A DNA stretch of 64,000 bases. Origin: Amycolatopsis coloradensis. GTDB lineage: Bacteria > Actinomycetota > Actinomycetes > Mycobacteriales > Pseudonocardiaceae. How positions within the stretch are numbered: position 1 is the first letter of the stretch; every line of letters starts with the position of its first letter. Made by a program: the position numbers and the translations under genes. The stretch lies in NCBI RefSeq assembly GCF_037997115.1, contig NZ_CP150484.1:2099369-2163368 (forward strand), read 5' to 3'. Positions 9,918 through 20,041 of the stretch are shown here, piece after piece. The notes beneath the pieces were generated by a model, which saw only the letters and a program-made list of their open reading frames with translations, was not told where the DNA came from and did not search any database.

Positions 9918-10337
9918 GTGACGGCATCCGGGCAGCAAAGCTCGTTCGGCTGGCTCATCACGGATTTCGCGCGCCGGGTTCCCGGTGCGGCGCACGCCGT
10001 GCTGGTCTCCGCGGACGGGCTTCTCCTCGCGCCGTCGGACGGACTGCCGCAGGAACGGGCCGAACAGCTGTCCGCGGTCGCCTCCGGGCTGATCAGCCTC
10101 ACCGCCGGCGCGGCGCGCTGCTTCGACGCGGGCGGGGTCAACCAGACCGTCGTCGAGATGGAACGCGGTTACCTCTTCCTCATGTCGGTCGCCGACGGCT
10201 CGTCACTCGCCGTGCTGGCCGCGCCGACCTGTGACATCGGCACCGTGGCCTATGAGATGACCCTGCTCGTCGAGCGGGTCGGCCAGCAGATCACGCCCGA
10301 GCTGCGCGCGCAGCTCCAGGGCGGCGTACGTGGGTGA
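9918..10337 (+). CDS. second roadblock/LC7 domain protein
   Basis: 139-aa paralogue of the roadblock protein at 7613: both share [32 protein letters not shown], and [13 protein letters not shown]. Start GTG 9918 follows GAGGAGG by 5 bases; the long open upstream extension lacks homology and was discarded. It is followed 3 bases later by a second DUF742 gene. There is no kinase and no GTPase beside it, so it either works with partners from the first conservon or the set has lost them. Confidence 0.88.
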   Translation: MTASGQQSSFGWLITDFARRVPGAAHAVLVSADGLLLAPSDGLPQERAEQLSAVASGLISLTAGAARCFDAGGVNQTVVEMERGYLFLMSVADGSSLAVLAAPTCDIGTVAYEMTLLVERVGQQITPELRAQLQGGVRG

Positions 10338-10340
10338 CCG

Positions 10341-10928
10341 ATGAAGATCACCGGATTCACCGAACCGGAACCGTCCGGCTGGGACTCCCTCTACCAGGGC
10401 ACCGAACGCGAAGCCTTCGATTCGCCGAGCCGCTTCGAGCTGAGCTCGATCAGCACGGTGATGCCGCGGCGCCCGGCCGCGCCGCCGGAGCCGCCTCCCG
10501 CGCCTCCGTCGATGCCTTCGCCGATCCGTCAGTCGCCGCCGCGTCCCACACCCGCTGACGTCGCACCCGCTTCGGTCTATCTGCCGACTTCGGGCTCCCG
10601 GGTCCGGCCTTACACCCGCACCGGCGGGCGCACCCGCACCGCGCACGACCTGGCGCTGGAGGCGCTGGTGTCGACCAGTGAGGACGGCCGCCGGTACCGC
10701 GGCGTGCGGACTCCCGAGCACCGCCAGATCTGCGACCTCTGCCTGGACACCCGGTCGATCGCCGAGATCGCCGCGCATCTGCGGCTGCCGCTGGGCGTGG
10801 TGAAGGTGCTCGTGGGCGACATGGCGGACGCCGGGCTGGTGCTGATCCACCAGACGGAGCTGATCCTCGGCGACTCTTCTTCGCGGGCTTTCATGGAGCG
10901 GGTGCTGCAAGGCTTGCGCGCCCTCTGA
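10341..10928 (+). CDS. second DUF742 family protein
   Basis: 195 aa, with a Pro-rich first 80 residues and a C-terminal DUF742 domain almost identical in motif order to the one at 8115 (RPYTRTGGRT, HRQICDLCLDTRSIAEIAAHLRLPLG). ATG 10341 starts 3 bases after the roadblock stop, with GGGTGA just upstream. The gene ends 5 bases before the left arm of a CCTCTG-type repeat. It completes a minimal two-gene roadblock-DUF742 unit. Confidence 0.87.
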   Translation: MKITGFTEPEPSGWDSLYQGTEREAFDSPSRFELSSISTVMPRRPAAPPEPPPAPPSMPSPIRQSPPRPTPADVAPASVYLPTSGSRVRPYTRTGGRTRTAHDLALEALVSTSEDGRRYRGVRTPEHRQICDLCLDTRSIAEIAAHLRLPLGVVKVLVGDMADAGLVLIHQTELILGDSSSRAFMERVLQGLRAL

Positions 10929-10933
10929 CGTCC

Positions 10934-11457
10934 GCATTTAGTCCTCTGGATCCGCCGACCTACTACACCGTCCGATGTCCTTGTGGGCAGCATCAGCGTT
11001 GGATCCATCTGACGCCGAGCGGTGCCAACTACGGGAAGAACGCGATCTCCTGGCTGCTTCGTCAACCTTGCTACCAGATCGAAGGGGGTTACTGATGGCT
11101 GTGACGGTTCACGCGCATTGGGTGTTCATCGCCGACGGCGATGGTGATCTCTTCGGTTATTGCGACAAGGTGATGCGAGCGCTGCTCGAGCAGGAACGCT
11201 GTCTCGACGGATTCGTGGACAGTGCGGTCTCCGCGGATGGCGGACGAGCGGTCATGGAGATCGAGGCCGACGTTTCCGGCGACGATCTCTCGCACGCGAT
11301 CGCGAAGGCTCATGCCGCCGTCCGGTCCGCCCTGCATTCGGTCGGGATCGGGACGCCGGATTGGCCGACACACGGCGAGGCCATGTCGGTGGTGCTGAAG
11401 GACCTCCGCACCGAGCAGCTCGCGTAGCTGCCGTCGCGCATTCAGAGGACTAAACGC
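10934..11457. repeat. split hairpin repeat flanking one gene
   Basis: GCATTTAGTCCTCTG (10934-10948) and CAGAGGACTAAACGC (11443-11457) are inverted copies (14 of 15 positions pair), about 490 bases apart. Intact copies at 24173-24234 and 41669-41730 have the same arms only 14-16 bases apart. Here the arms enclose the 110-aa gene at 11095. The left arm begins 5 bases after a stop codon, like the intact copies. Confidence 0.7.
11095..11427 (+). CDS. conserved-looking small protein of unknown function
   Basis: 110 aa, start ATG 11095 with GAAGGGGG upstream. The protein is acidic and probably cytoplasmic, with alternating beta and helical patterns (VTVHAHWVFIADGDGD; MEIEADVSGDDLSHAIAKAHAAVRSAL) that suggest a small ferredoxin-like alpha/beta fold. 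I do not recognise the family. It lies between two halves of a hairpin repeat and points at the helicase-like gene transcribed the other way, so it may be an inserted cassette. Codon use looks native. Confidence 0.7.
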   Translation: MAVTVHAHWVFIADGDGDLFGYCDKVMRALLEQERCLDGFVDSAVSADGGRAVMEIEADVSGDDLSHAIAKAHAAVRSALHSVGIGTPDWPTHGEAMSVVLKDLRTEQLA

Positions 11458-11466
11458 GCGGTGTGG

Positions 11467-13710
11467 TCAGTCTTCGACGAGGGCGGCCGACGTGATCCGG
11501 TGCAGCGGGTAGCGCTCGTTGTCGGTCCCTTCGAGGACCCCGGCGCCGACTCGCAGCGGCCGGACCACCCGCTGGCTCGCCGTCCCGCGTGAGTCGACGA
11601 ACCCGATCCACACTTCACGGCGCTCGATGGTCGCCTGGGACAGCAGCGCCAGCGTCGCGGACGTGTCCCCGGCGCCGCCACCCTGCGGCGCGCGCACCGT
11701 CTCGCCCCGGCGCCGTGCCGAAGCCGCGTCGCCGGCCCGGACATGCGCGACGATTTTGCCGACCTGTTCGTCGGTCAGCCCGGCAGGCTCGCCAGGCGCA
11801 CGACGCGCGGCACGCGCCTTCGCGGGCAGGCGACGTCCAGACGGCCTGATGTCCATGACGCGTCCGTCGGGGCCTTCGGCGGCCGGAGCGAACCCGGCGG
11901 CGCGGAGCGCGTCGAGGACTTCGGCGAGCGGGTACGCGCTGATGAGCACCGTCGGCGCGATCATCCGCAAGCCGTACTCGGTCGCGACGGGGCTGCCCAT
12001 CACCTCGGCGAGCAGCGACGCGTCGTCACAGCGCAGGAACGACTCGGCGGCCCCGCCGCGCAGCCGCCCGTGCCGCCGGGCGACGTCGTCGATCAGGTAG
12101 CTCAGCGATTGCGGCACCGGCGTCGCCGACCGTGTCGAGAACAGTTGGTGCAGCTCTCCCGCGGTCCGCCCGGTGTCGAGCGCGCGCCGCACGGACGTCT
12201 CGGTGATCCGGTAGACGGTCGCGTGCCCGGCCGATTCGATGTCGGCGACGGCGGTCATCTCGGCGGCGAGTTCGGCCTCCAGTGGCCCGGGCGCGACCAC
12301 GGTCAGGTCGGCCTGGACGAGGACGTGATCCACCGGACGCGGCAGCGCGTCGATCATCGCCTCGACCGCTCCGGGCCTGTCTTCGGCCAGCAGCGCCCGT
12401 GCCGCCGTGGTGAGGCCGCCGAGCCCGATCAGGCCGAGCGCCGCCCCCTCGGCCATCGTCCAGCGCACGGTCTCGTCGCGCAGCCGCCCGCCCCGCCGCG
12501 GCGCGCGCCAGGCGAGCGCGGCGACCAGTTCGTCGGTGCTCTTCACGCACGCGCCCTCGGGAAGAGCGGCCAGGGCGAGCAGGATCCGTCGCCGCGACGT
12601 GGGTGCCAGCGGACGGCGCAGGTCCTCCGAAAGCGGCGCGATCGGCTTGTCCTTCGCGTCCCGCCCGCCGGCGAGCCCGGGCAGCCGGGGCAGTTCGAGC
12701 CAGGCCTGGGCGATCGTCATCCAGCGCTGCGCGGTCGGCGACGCGAGCCACGAATCCGTGAGCGTCGTCGGCACCCATTCCGGCGTGGTCGCTTCGCTGT
12801 CGGCCACCAGCCCGGCGCCGACGGCGATCTCCGCGAGCAGGGTCACCCGTGTCTCGTCGACGTCGAGATCCTTGGCGAGCTTCTTGAGCTCGCGGACCCC
12901 GAGACCGCCGGACTTCAACACCGGCGGTGGCGTCTCCGACCACGCGCGAAGCATGCTTTCGGTCTGGCGCAAGAACTCCATCGCCTCACCGGCCGCCGTC
13001 GTGTCCACTGTGGACGGCTGATGCGGATGCGTGGGGAGTTCCGGTTCGCGCAGTGACGCCGGGTCGAACACCGACCCGCCGCGCAGCGCGATCCCGATCT
13101 CGCGCGGCAGCTCGACGGTCTGGTCGTCCCGGCGCAGCAGCAGACCGCGCGCGAGCAGGCGCTGGACCGGGTTCTGCGCCCGCTCCAGCGGGACGTCGGC
13201 CGCCGCGTCACGGGTCCGGCCGATCGGCGGCCCGGCCGCAAGCGTCGTCAGTACGGCGCGTTCGTCCTCGCCGACCTCCGCGAGCGCGGCCTCGATATCC
13301 GCTCCGGCGAGCGAGGGCGACGACGACCCGAGTCCGGCGGGGAAGGGGCCGAGCGCGTCACGGGCCGACGGCGGGACGCGCAGCGCGTCGTCCTCACCCC
13401 AGACCAGTGCCCGCTTGCGCAGCAGCGCCAGCGGCTCGCCGATCTCCTTGCCCACGAGCCGCGCGACCTCGGCCGCGGCGACCGGTTCGGCGTCCGCCCC
13501 GGCCAGCAGCAGGGCGTCGAGGACGGCGAGCGTGAAGGTGCCGAGGTCTTCGCAGGCGCGCGCGACGGAGCCCGGCGTGCCTGCCCGGGTGGCGAGCACG
13601 ATGGTGTCGGACGGGGGCGGCGTGGACAGGTCGCGACGCGTGCGCAGCAGTGCCGCTAGAGCGTCGTCGGACTCCTGGCGCAGCCAGTCCGCCAGGGAGG
13701 GCGCGGGCAT
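11467..13710 (-). CDS. helicase-associated (Helicase_C_3/XPB-like) domain protein with WYL-like C-terminus
   Basis: 747-aa cytoplasmic protein. No Walker A or DEAD motifs are visible, so it is not itself a helicase. The centre (about 390-600) matches the XPB/Ssl2-like helicase-associated domain (DHVLVQADLTVVAPG is diagnostic), and the last 90 residues (VWIGFVDSRGTASQRVVRPLRV, RYPLHRITSAAL) look like a WYL-type ligand domain. The N-terminal half is winged-helix rich. Such genes are widespread in actinobacteria, often near an XPB helicase. ATG 13710 starts it. Exact role unknown. Confidence 0.8.
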   Translation of the reverse strand: MPAPSLADWLRQESDDALAALLRTRRDLSTPPPSDTIVLATRAGTPGSVARACEDLGTFTLAVLDALLLAGADAEPVAAAEVARLVGKEIGEPLALLRKRALVWGEDDALRVPPSARDALGPFPAGLGSSSPSLAGADIEAALAEVGEDERAVLTTLAAGPPIGRTRDAAADVPLERAQNPVQRLLARGLLLRRDDQTVELPREIGIALRGGSVFDPASLREPELPTHPHQPSTVDTTAAGEAMEFLRQTESMLRAWSETPPPVLKSGGLGVRELKKLAKDLDVDETRVTLLAEIAVGAGLVADSEATTPEWVPTTLTDSWLASPTAQRWMTIAQAWLELPRLPGLAGGRDAKDKPIAPLSEDLRRPLAPTSRRRILLALAALPEGACVKSTDELVAALAWRAPRRGGRLRDETVRWTMAEGAALGLIGLGGLTTAARALLAEDRPGAVEAMIDALPRPVDHVLVQADLTVVAPGPLEAELAAEMTAVADIESAGHATVYRITETSVRRALDTGRTAGELHQLFSTRSATPVPQSLSYLIDDVARRHGRLRGGAAESFLRCDDASLLAEVMGSPVATEYGLRMIAPTVLISAYPLAEVLDALRAAGFAPAAEGPDGRVMDIRPSGRRLPAKARAARRAPGEPAGLTDEQVGKIVAHVRAGDAASARRRGETVRAPQGGGAGDTSATLALLSQATIERREVWIGFVDSRGTASQRVVRPLRVGAGVLEGTDNERYPLHRITSAALVED

Positions 13711-13802
13711 AGAGGACCAGGATACCGGGCGGGTGGTGGCCCGGCAGCCGCGTTCGGGCAGACTGTCCCCCGAGAACGCTTGACCATGCTCTGGAGGACG
13801 TT

Positions 13803-13985
13803 GTGGCGAAGGGCGATAACAAGAAGCGCGCGGGCATCGACCCCACGTGGCCCGGTGAAGACGGGGAGCACCCCGTCACCGAGCTCGCGTCCGATCGGCA
13901 GGGTGCGCTGTCCCCGTTCGGCGACGTGACCTTCCCGCTCGAGAGCGTGCCTTACGTGCACCCCGAGACCGAGATCAACCGGTAG
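13803..13985 (+). CDS. small hydrophilic protein of unknown function
   Basis: 60 aa, GTG start at 13803 with GGAGG about 6 bases upstream. The sequence opens with a lysine-rich stretch and ends PFGDVTFPLESVPYVHPETEINR; no membrane segment or known motif. It is divergent from the helicase-associated gene and 100 bases before malic enzyme. The good ribosome site and non-shadow position argue that it is real. Confidence 0.6.
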   Translation: MAKGDNKKRAGIDPTWPGEDGEHPVTELASDRQGALSPFGDVTFPLESVPYVHPETEINR

Positions 13986-14085
13986 AAGTTACTGGTCAGT
14001 CACCCCCTGCGAGGGTTCGTGGCGGTCGTCACGGGAGTAGGTTTCCGATCGACCTATTCGAGCGTTCCTCAGCGGGGGTAGTGCC

Positions 14086-15486
<1,401 letters not shown>

Positions 15487-15498
15487 CGGAAACCCGCC

Positions 15499-15551
15499 GA
15501 AGGGGCGCCGGTTCCGCATCCACCTCACGGGGGAGCGGAGGGCGCCCCTTC
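15499..15551 (+). terminator. hairpin terminator after malic enzyme
   Basis: GAAGGGGCGCC (15499-15509) pairs perfectly with GGCGCCCCTTC (15541-15551), 13 bases after the stop. The 31-base loop is long and there is no strong T tract, as is common in actinobacteria. Confidence 0.65.
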
Positions 15552-15651
15552 ATCGTGTTTCCGTGGGCCTTCGGCCCGAAATAGGGCGCTCGGCGGTGAA
15601 GTCTCCGTCGGGCGCGGGGCGCCCTTGGGGAGACCCCGTGCCGGAAGCGAT

Positions 15652-15668
15652 AGCAAAGGTCCCTTGCT
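15652..15668 (+). repeat. 17-bp dispersed near-palindrome, copy 1
   Basis: AGCAAAGGTCCCTTGCT. Exact copies occur at 34711-34727 (same strand) and 20944-20960 (opposite strand), all intergenic. This one lies in the 305-base gap between malic enzyme and the secreted peptidase, which otherwise holds only the terminator above. Confidence 0.7.
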
Positions 15669-15791
15669 CCATTCGGAGTGCTTGTCATCACTGAGGCCGA
15701 CCTCGTGGCCGACTTCAGGGTGACGACTCCGCGCCTGGCCCGCTCATAGGCTCGACCCCGACCAAGAAGTCGATCATGACGGGGGTTGGGG

Positions 15792-17339
15792 ATGAATCGC
15801 TCTGTCCTGAGCAGGATCGGGGCACTCACGGCCGCGGCGGTGACCATGGCGGTACTCGTACCGGCCACGGCGTCCGCCGCGGTTTCGTCCGTGCGCTGGG
15901 GGCCGTGTCCGGAGGACGTGGCCGCGCCCGGCGTGCAGTGCGCCACCTTGAAGGTCCCGCTCGACTACCGGAACCCGGGCGGGAACACCATCGACATCGC
16001 CGTTTCGAAACTCGCCAGCACGAAGCCGGCGAAGCGGCGCGGGATCATGCTGACCAACCCGGGAGGCCCCGGCGGGCCAGGGCTGACCATGCCCGCCGGG
16101 TTGCGCGCGGCGGGCATGCCGTCGAGCGTGCTCGACGCGTACGACATCATCGGCTTCGATCCGCGCGGGATCGGTCACAGCACGCCGGTCACCTGCGATC
16201 TCAAGCCCGAGCAGCAGGTGAGCAACGTCCCGCCGTACGCGCGTGACGCGGCGGCGGTGGCGGAGCGCGCGAAGTACGTGGAGGGCATCGCGAAGCAGTG
16301 CGGGGCCTCGGCGACCGCCGCGAACCTGCAGTACATCACCACGGCCAACACCGCCCGCGACATGGACCGCATCCGGGAAGCCCTCGGCGAGGAGAAGCTC
16401 TCGTACTACGGCGTTTCGTACGGCAGCTACCTCGGCGCCGTGTATTCGACGCTGTTCCCGCGGCAGACCGATCGCGTCGTGATCGACAGCGTGACCGGCC
16501 CCGGCGGGCTCGATCCGGTCACCTCGCGCCGTCTGGCGGAGGGGTTCGAGGACCGCTTCCCGGACTTCGCGAAATGGGCGGCGGCGCGGCACGCGAGCTA
16601 CGGGCTCGGCCGCACTCCGCAGCAGGTGACGGCGAAGTTCTACGAACTCGTCGCCAAACTCGACGGCGGCGCCGTCCCCGGTGTCGACGGCGCGGCGTTC
16701 CGCATGGGCACTTTCGGCGCGCTCTACGCGACCAGTTCCTTCCCGGTGCTGGCGCAGCAGTGGCAGGCGCTCGACACCGAAGGCACCGTGGAGCAGACCG
16801 CTCAGGCCCAGCAGATCGATCCGGCGCAGCTGCTGGCCGGGCAGTTGCACGTGGTCTGCAACGACGCGGACTGGCCCGAGGATGTCGCGACCTACCAGCG
16901 CAACGTCGCGAAGGACCGGGTGAAGTACCCGATGTTCGGCGCCGCCGGGGCGAATATCTGGGCCTGCGCGTACTGGCCGTCCGAGCCGATCGAGCCGCCG
17001 GTACGGATCGGCGACCGGGGTCCGTCGAACATCCTGATGGTGCAGAACCTTCGTGACCCGGCGACGCCGCTGAGCGGTGCCAAGGAGATGCGCCGCGCCC
17101 TCGGTGACCGGGCGCGGATCGTGACCGTGGACGAGGGCGGGCACGGAGTCTGGCTGAGCGACGAGAACGCTTGCGGCAACAACGCCGTCAACCGGTTCTT
17201 CGTGGAAGGCAAGCGCCCCGCGCGCGACACGGCCTGCGCCGCGGACAAGGGCGGGCTCTTCGCTTCGATGACGCCGGAGCAGCGGCGGGAACGGGAGAAG
17301 GCGCTCGACGAGGTTCGCTCGAAGCAGCGGATGTTCTGA
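15792..17339 (+). CDS. secreted alpha/beta-hydrolase peptidase, tripeptidyl aminopeptidase (S33) type
   Basis: 515 aa. A Sec signal peptide ends near ATASAA (about residue 34). Alpha/beta-hydrolase fold with C-terminal TAP-like domain; the catalytic triad is readable as Ser209 (GVSYGS), Asp422 (RDPATPL) and His451 (EGGHGVW), with oxyanion motif NPGGPGG. Secreted members remove N-terminal tripeptides from peptides outside the cell. ATG 15792 has GGGGG 6 bases upstream; a TTG two codons earlier is less likely. Single-gene unit before the moa genes. Confidence 0.88.
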   Translation: MNRSVLSRIGALTAAAVTMAVLVPATASAAVSSVRWGPCPEDVAAPGVQCATLKVPLDYRNPGGNTIDIAVSKLASTKPAKRRGIMLTNPGGPGGPGLTMPAGLRAAGMPSSVLDAYDIIGFDPRGIGHSTPVTCDLKPEQQVSNVPPYARDAAAVAERAKYVEGIAKQCGASATAANLQYITTANTARDMDRIREALGEEKLSYYGVSYGSYLGAVYSTLFPRQTDRVVIDSVTGPGGLDPVTSRRLAEGFEDRFPDFAKWAAARHASYGLGRTPQQVTAKFYELVAKLDGGAVPGVDGAAFRMGTFGALYATSSFPVLAQQWQALDTEGTVEQTAQAQQIDPAQLLAGQLHVVCNDADWPEDVATYQRNVAKDRVKYPMFGAAGANIWACAYWPSEPIEPPVRIGDRGPSNILMVQNLRDPATPLSGAKEMRRALGDRARIVTVDEGGHGVWLSDENACGNNAVNRFFVEGKRPARDTACAADKGGLFASMTPEQRREREKALDEVRSKQRMF

Positions 17340-17356
17340 GGACTAGCCTGCTGGGC

Positions 17357-17827
17357 GTGAGTGAACTCAGCCACGTCGACCATACGGGTGCCGCCCGTAT
17401 GGTCGACGTTTCCGGCAAGACGCCCACCGCCCGCACCGCGCTGGCGGGCGGCACCGTGCACACCACGGCCGAGGTGCTCGGCCTGCTGGCGACGGACGGG
17501 CTACCCAAGGGCGACGCGCTCGCGACCGCCCGGATCGCTGGCATCATGGGTGCGAAGAAGGTGCCCGAGCTGATCCCGCTCTGCCACCAGATCGCGTTGT
17601 CCGGGGTGAAGGTCGAGTTCGTCCTCGACGAGACCGCCGTGCACATCACCGCGACCGCGAAGACGAACGACCGGACCGGCGTCGAGATGGAGGCGCTGAC
17701 CGCCGTCGCCGTCGCCGGGCTGACCCTGCACGACATGATCAAGGCCGTCGATCCCGCGGCGACCCTCGACGACGTCCGCCTGATCCGCAAGGACGGCGGC
17801 AAGACCGGGACCTGGGAGCGGCCGTGA
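17357..17827 (+). CDS. moaC: cyclic pyranopterin monophosphate synthase
   Basis: 156 aa. With MoaA it converts GTP to cPMP, the first stable molybdopterin intermediate. Family motifs are clear: ARMVDVSGK, GKKVPELIPLCHQI-like AKKVPELIPLCHQIAL, and TDRTGVEMEALTAV-like NDRTGVEMEALTAVA, ending DVRLIRKDGGKTG. GTG 17357 matches the family N-terminus (ELSHVD). No strong ribosome site is visible. The first codons carry a perfect 16-bp inverted repeat. Its stop overlaps the mogA start. Confidence 0.95.
   Translation: MSELSHVDHTGAARMVDVSGKTPTARTALAGGTVHTTAEVLGLLATDGLPKGDALATARIAGIMGAKKVPELIPLCHQIALSGVKVEFVLDETAVHITATAKTNDRTGVEMEALTAVAVAGLTLHDMIKAVDPAATLDDVRLIRKDGGKTGTWERP
17373..17409 (+). promoter_or_regulatory. 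perfect 16-bp inverted repeat inside the moaC start region
   Basis: ACGTCGACCATACGGG (17373-17388), loop TGCCG, CCCGTATGGTCGACGT (17394-17409). It begins 16 bases after the GTG and is coding. As RNA it would make a very stable hairpin just downstream of the ribosome binding region; as DNA it is operator-like. Function is inferred. Confidence 0.6.
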
Positions 17828-18315
17828 ACCGGGCCGCGAGGGTGATCGTGGCGTCGAACCGCGCCGCGAAGGGTGTCTACGAGGACACCACTGGCCCGGT
17901 CATCACGGACTGGCTGTCCGCACGGGGCTGGGACGTGCCGGAGCCTGTGGTCGTCGAGGACGGGGAACCCGTCGGCGAAGCCCTGCGGGACGCCGTCGCG
18001 GCCGGGGTGCAGGTGATCGTGACGACTGGCGGCACCGGCATCTCGCCGACGGACCGCACCCCGGACGTCACGCGCGCCGTCCTCGACTACGAACTCCCCG
18101 GCGTCGCGGACGCGATCCGCGCCGCCGGACTGCCCAAGGTGCCCACGGCCGTCCTCTCGCGCGGTGTCGCCGGCGTCGCGGGCCGGACCCTGGTGGTGAA
18201 CCTCCCCGGCTCGCGTGGCGGGGTGAAGGACGGCCTGGGAGTACTGGACGGGATCCTCGACCACGCCGTCGACCAGCTGGCGGGCGGCGACCACCCACGG
18301 GAGGCACAGCAGTGA
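17824..18315 (+). CDS. mog: molybdopterin adenylyltransferase, MogA/MoaB family
   Basis: 163 aa. Activates molybdopterin by adenylation before molybdate insertion. Motifs: TTGGTGISPTDRTPD (MoCF-binding signature) and NLPGSRGGVKDGL. It is a single-domain protein of the usual length. GTG 17824 overlaps the moaC stop by 4 bases (GTGA) and its own stop overlaps moaE by 4 bases, so the three genes are one translationally coupled operon. MogA versus MoaB naming cannot be settled from sequence alone. Confidence 0.92.
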   Translation: MNRAARVIVASNRAAKGVYEDTTGPVITDWLSARGWDVPEPVVVEDGEPVGEALRDAVAAGVQVIVTTGGTGISPTDRTPDVTRAVLDYELPGVADAIRAAGLPKVPTAVLSRGVAGVAGRTLVVNLPGSRGGVKDGLGVLDGILDHAVDQLAGGDHPREAQQ

Positions 18316-18740
18316 GCGTTCGGGTCGCACGGATCGCGGTGGTCGACGAGCCGCTTTCGGTCGAAGAGCACGCCCGCCTGGTGGACGACGCGGCCGCGGG
18401 TGCCGTCGTCACCTTCGGCGGGGTCGTGCGGGACCACGACGGCGGCCGGTCGGTGGACCGGCTCGCCTACGAAGGACACCCCAGCGCCGCCGACGTGCTC
18501 GCGGAGGTCGTCGCGGATCTCTCGGGCAGATGGGAGGGCGTGCGGGCGGTCGCCGTCAGCCACCGGCTGGGCGCGCTGGCCATCGGTGACGTCGCGCTGG
18601 CGTGCGCCGTGGCGGCCGAGCACCGGGGGCAGGCGTTCGCCGCCTGCTCGGAGCTGGTCGACGAGGTCAAGGCGCGGCTGCCGGTGTGGAAACACCAGCA
18701 CTTCAGCGACGGCAGCGACGAGTGGGTCAACTCGCCGTAG
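18312..18740 (+). CDS. moaE: molybdopterin synthase catalytic (large) subunit
   Basis: 142 aa. MoaE with thiocarboxylated MoaD inserts the dithiolene sulfurs into cPMP. Visible motifs: GAVVTFGGVVRDHDGG, YEGHPSAA, AVSHRLGALAIGDVAL and the active-site region VKARLPVWKHQHFSDGSDEWV (Lys residues). GTG 18312 overlaps mogA by 4 bases. Its partner MoaD is encoded 2.4 kb away on the other strand. A 16-bp hairpin follows. Confidence 0.95.
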   Translation: MSVRVARIAVVDEPLSVEEHARLVDDAAAGAVVTFGGVVRDHDGGRSVDRLAYEGHPSAADVLAEVVADLSGRWEGVRAVAVSHRLGALAIGDVALACAVAAEHRGQAFAACSELVDEVKARLPVWKHQHFSDGSDEWVNSP

Positions 18741-18779
18741 GAGGGGGCTGAAGGGGACTTTCCCCGCATGCGATGAGAC

Positions 18780-18822
18780 GAAAGCGCCCTTCACCGCGTC
18801 AGACGAGGTGAAGGGCGCTTTC
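18780..18822 (+). terminator. hairpin terminator of the moaC-mogA-moaE operon
   Basis: GAAAGCGCCCTTCACC (18780-18795) and GGTGAAGGGCGCTTTC (18807-18822) form a perfect 16-bp stem with an 11-base loop, 39 bases after the moaE stop. Confidence 0.75.
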
Positions 18823-18844
18823 AGCCCGCAACGGGCGCGGACAC

Positions 18845-18888
18845 GACAAAGCCCCACCGCCGGGGGAATGGCGCGGTGGGGCCTTGTC
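18845..18888 (-). terminator. hairpin terminator of rpf
   Basis: GACAAAGCCCCACCGC (18845-18860) and GCGGTGGGGCCTTGTC (18873-18888) pair with one mismatch and a 12-base loop. It lies downstream of the rpf stop, facing the moaE terminator. Confidence 0.7.
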
Positions 18889-18949
18889 AGTCGTGACGTG
18901 GCCGCGCGGGGAATCCCGCGGGCGTCACGACTTACCGGTGCTCAAGAGC

Positions 18950-19822
<873 letters not shown>

Positions 19823-19859
19823 GTACGTAACGAACGGCCTGATCGGAAATTATTCGAGC

Positions 19860-19875
19860 CGTGACCTACATCACA
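19860..19875. promoter_or_regulatory. Crp/GlxR-type binding site upstream of rpf
   Basis: CGTGACCTACATCACA matches TGTGA-N6-TCACA at 9 of 10 defined positions. It sits about 275 bases before the rpf start and 38 before the riboswitch. An AATAAT (19854-19849, minus) nearby could be a -10. The rest of 19876-20041 shows nothing definite. Confidence 0.6.
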
Positions 19876-20041
19876 GTAACAGCACGCAACCCATGGCGAT
19901 TCGGCTGTTTATGCAGGTCAGCGGGCCGTTATCTGGCCGTTTCCTGACCGAGATAATTCACGGATCGTGAGGCTTGCATCACGTGGATTAAGGGATGACT
20001 GGCCCATTCGTGCGCCTTCGCGCGCGAATGGGCCGCGCACT

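Noticed and set aside
17399..17827. Shorter moaC starting at the ATG within the hairpin
   Set aside because: It would cut off the conserved MoaC N-terminus (SHVD...ARMVDV).
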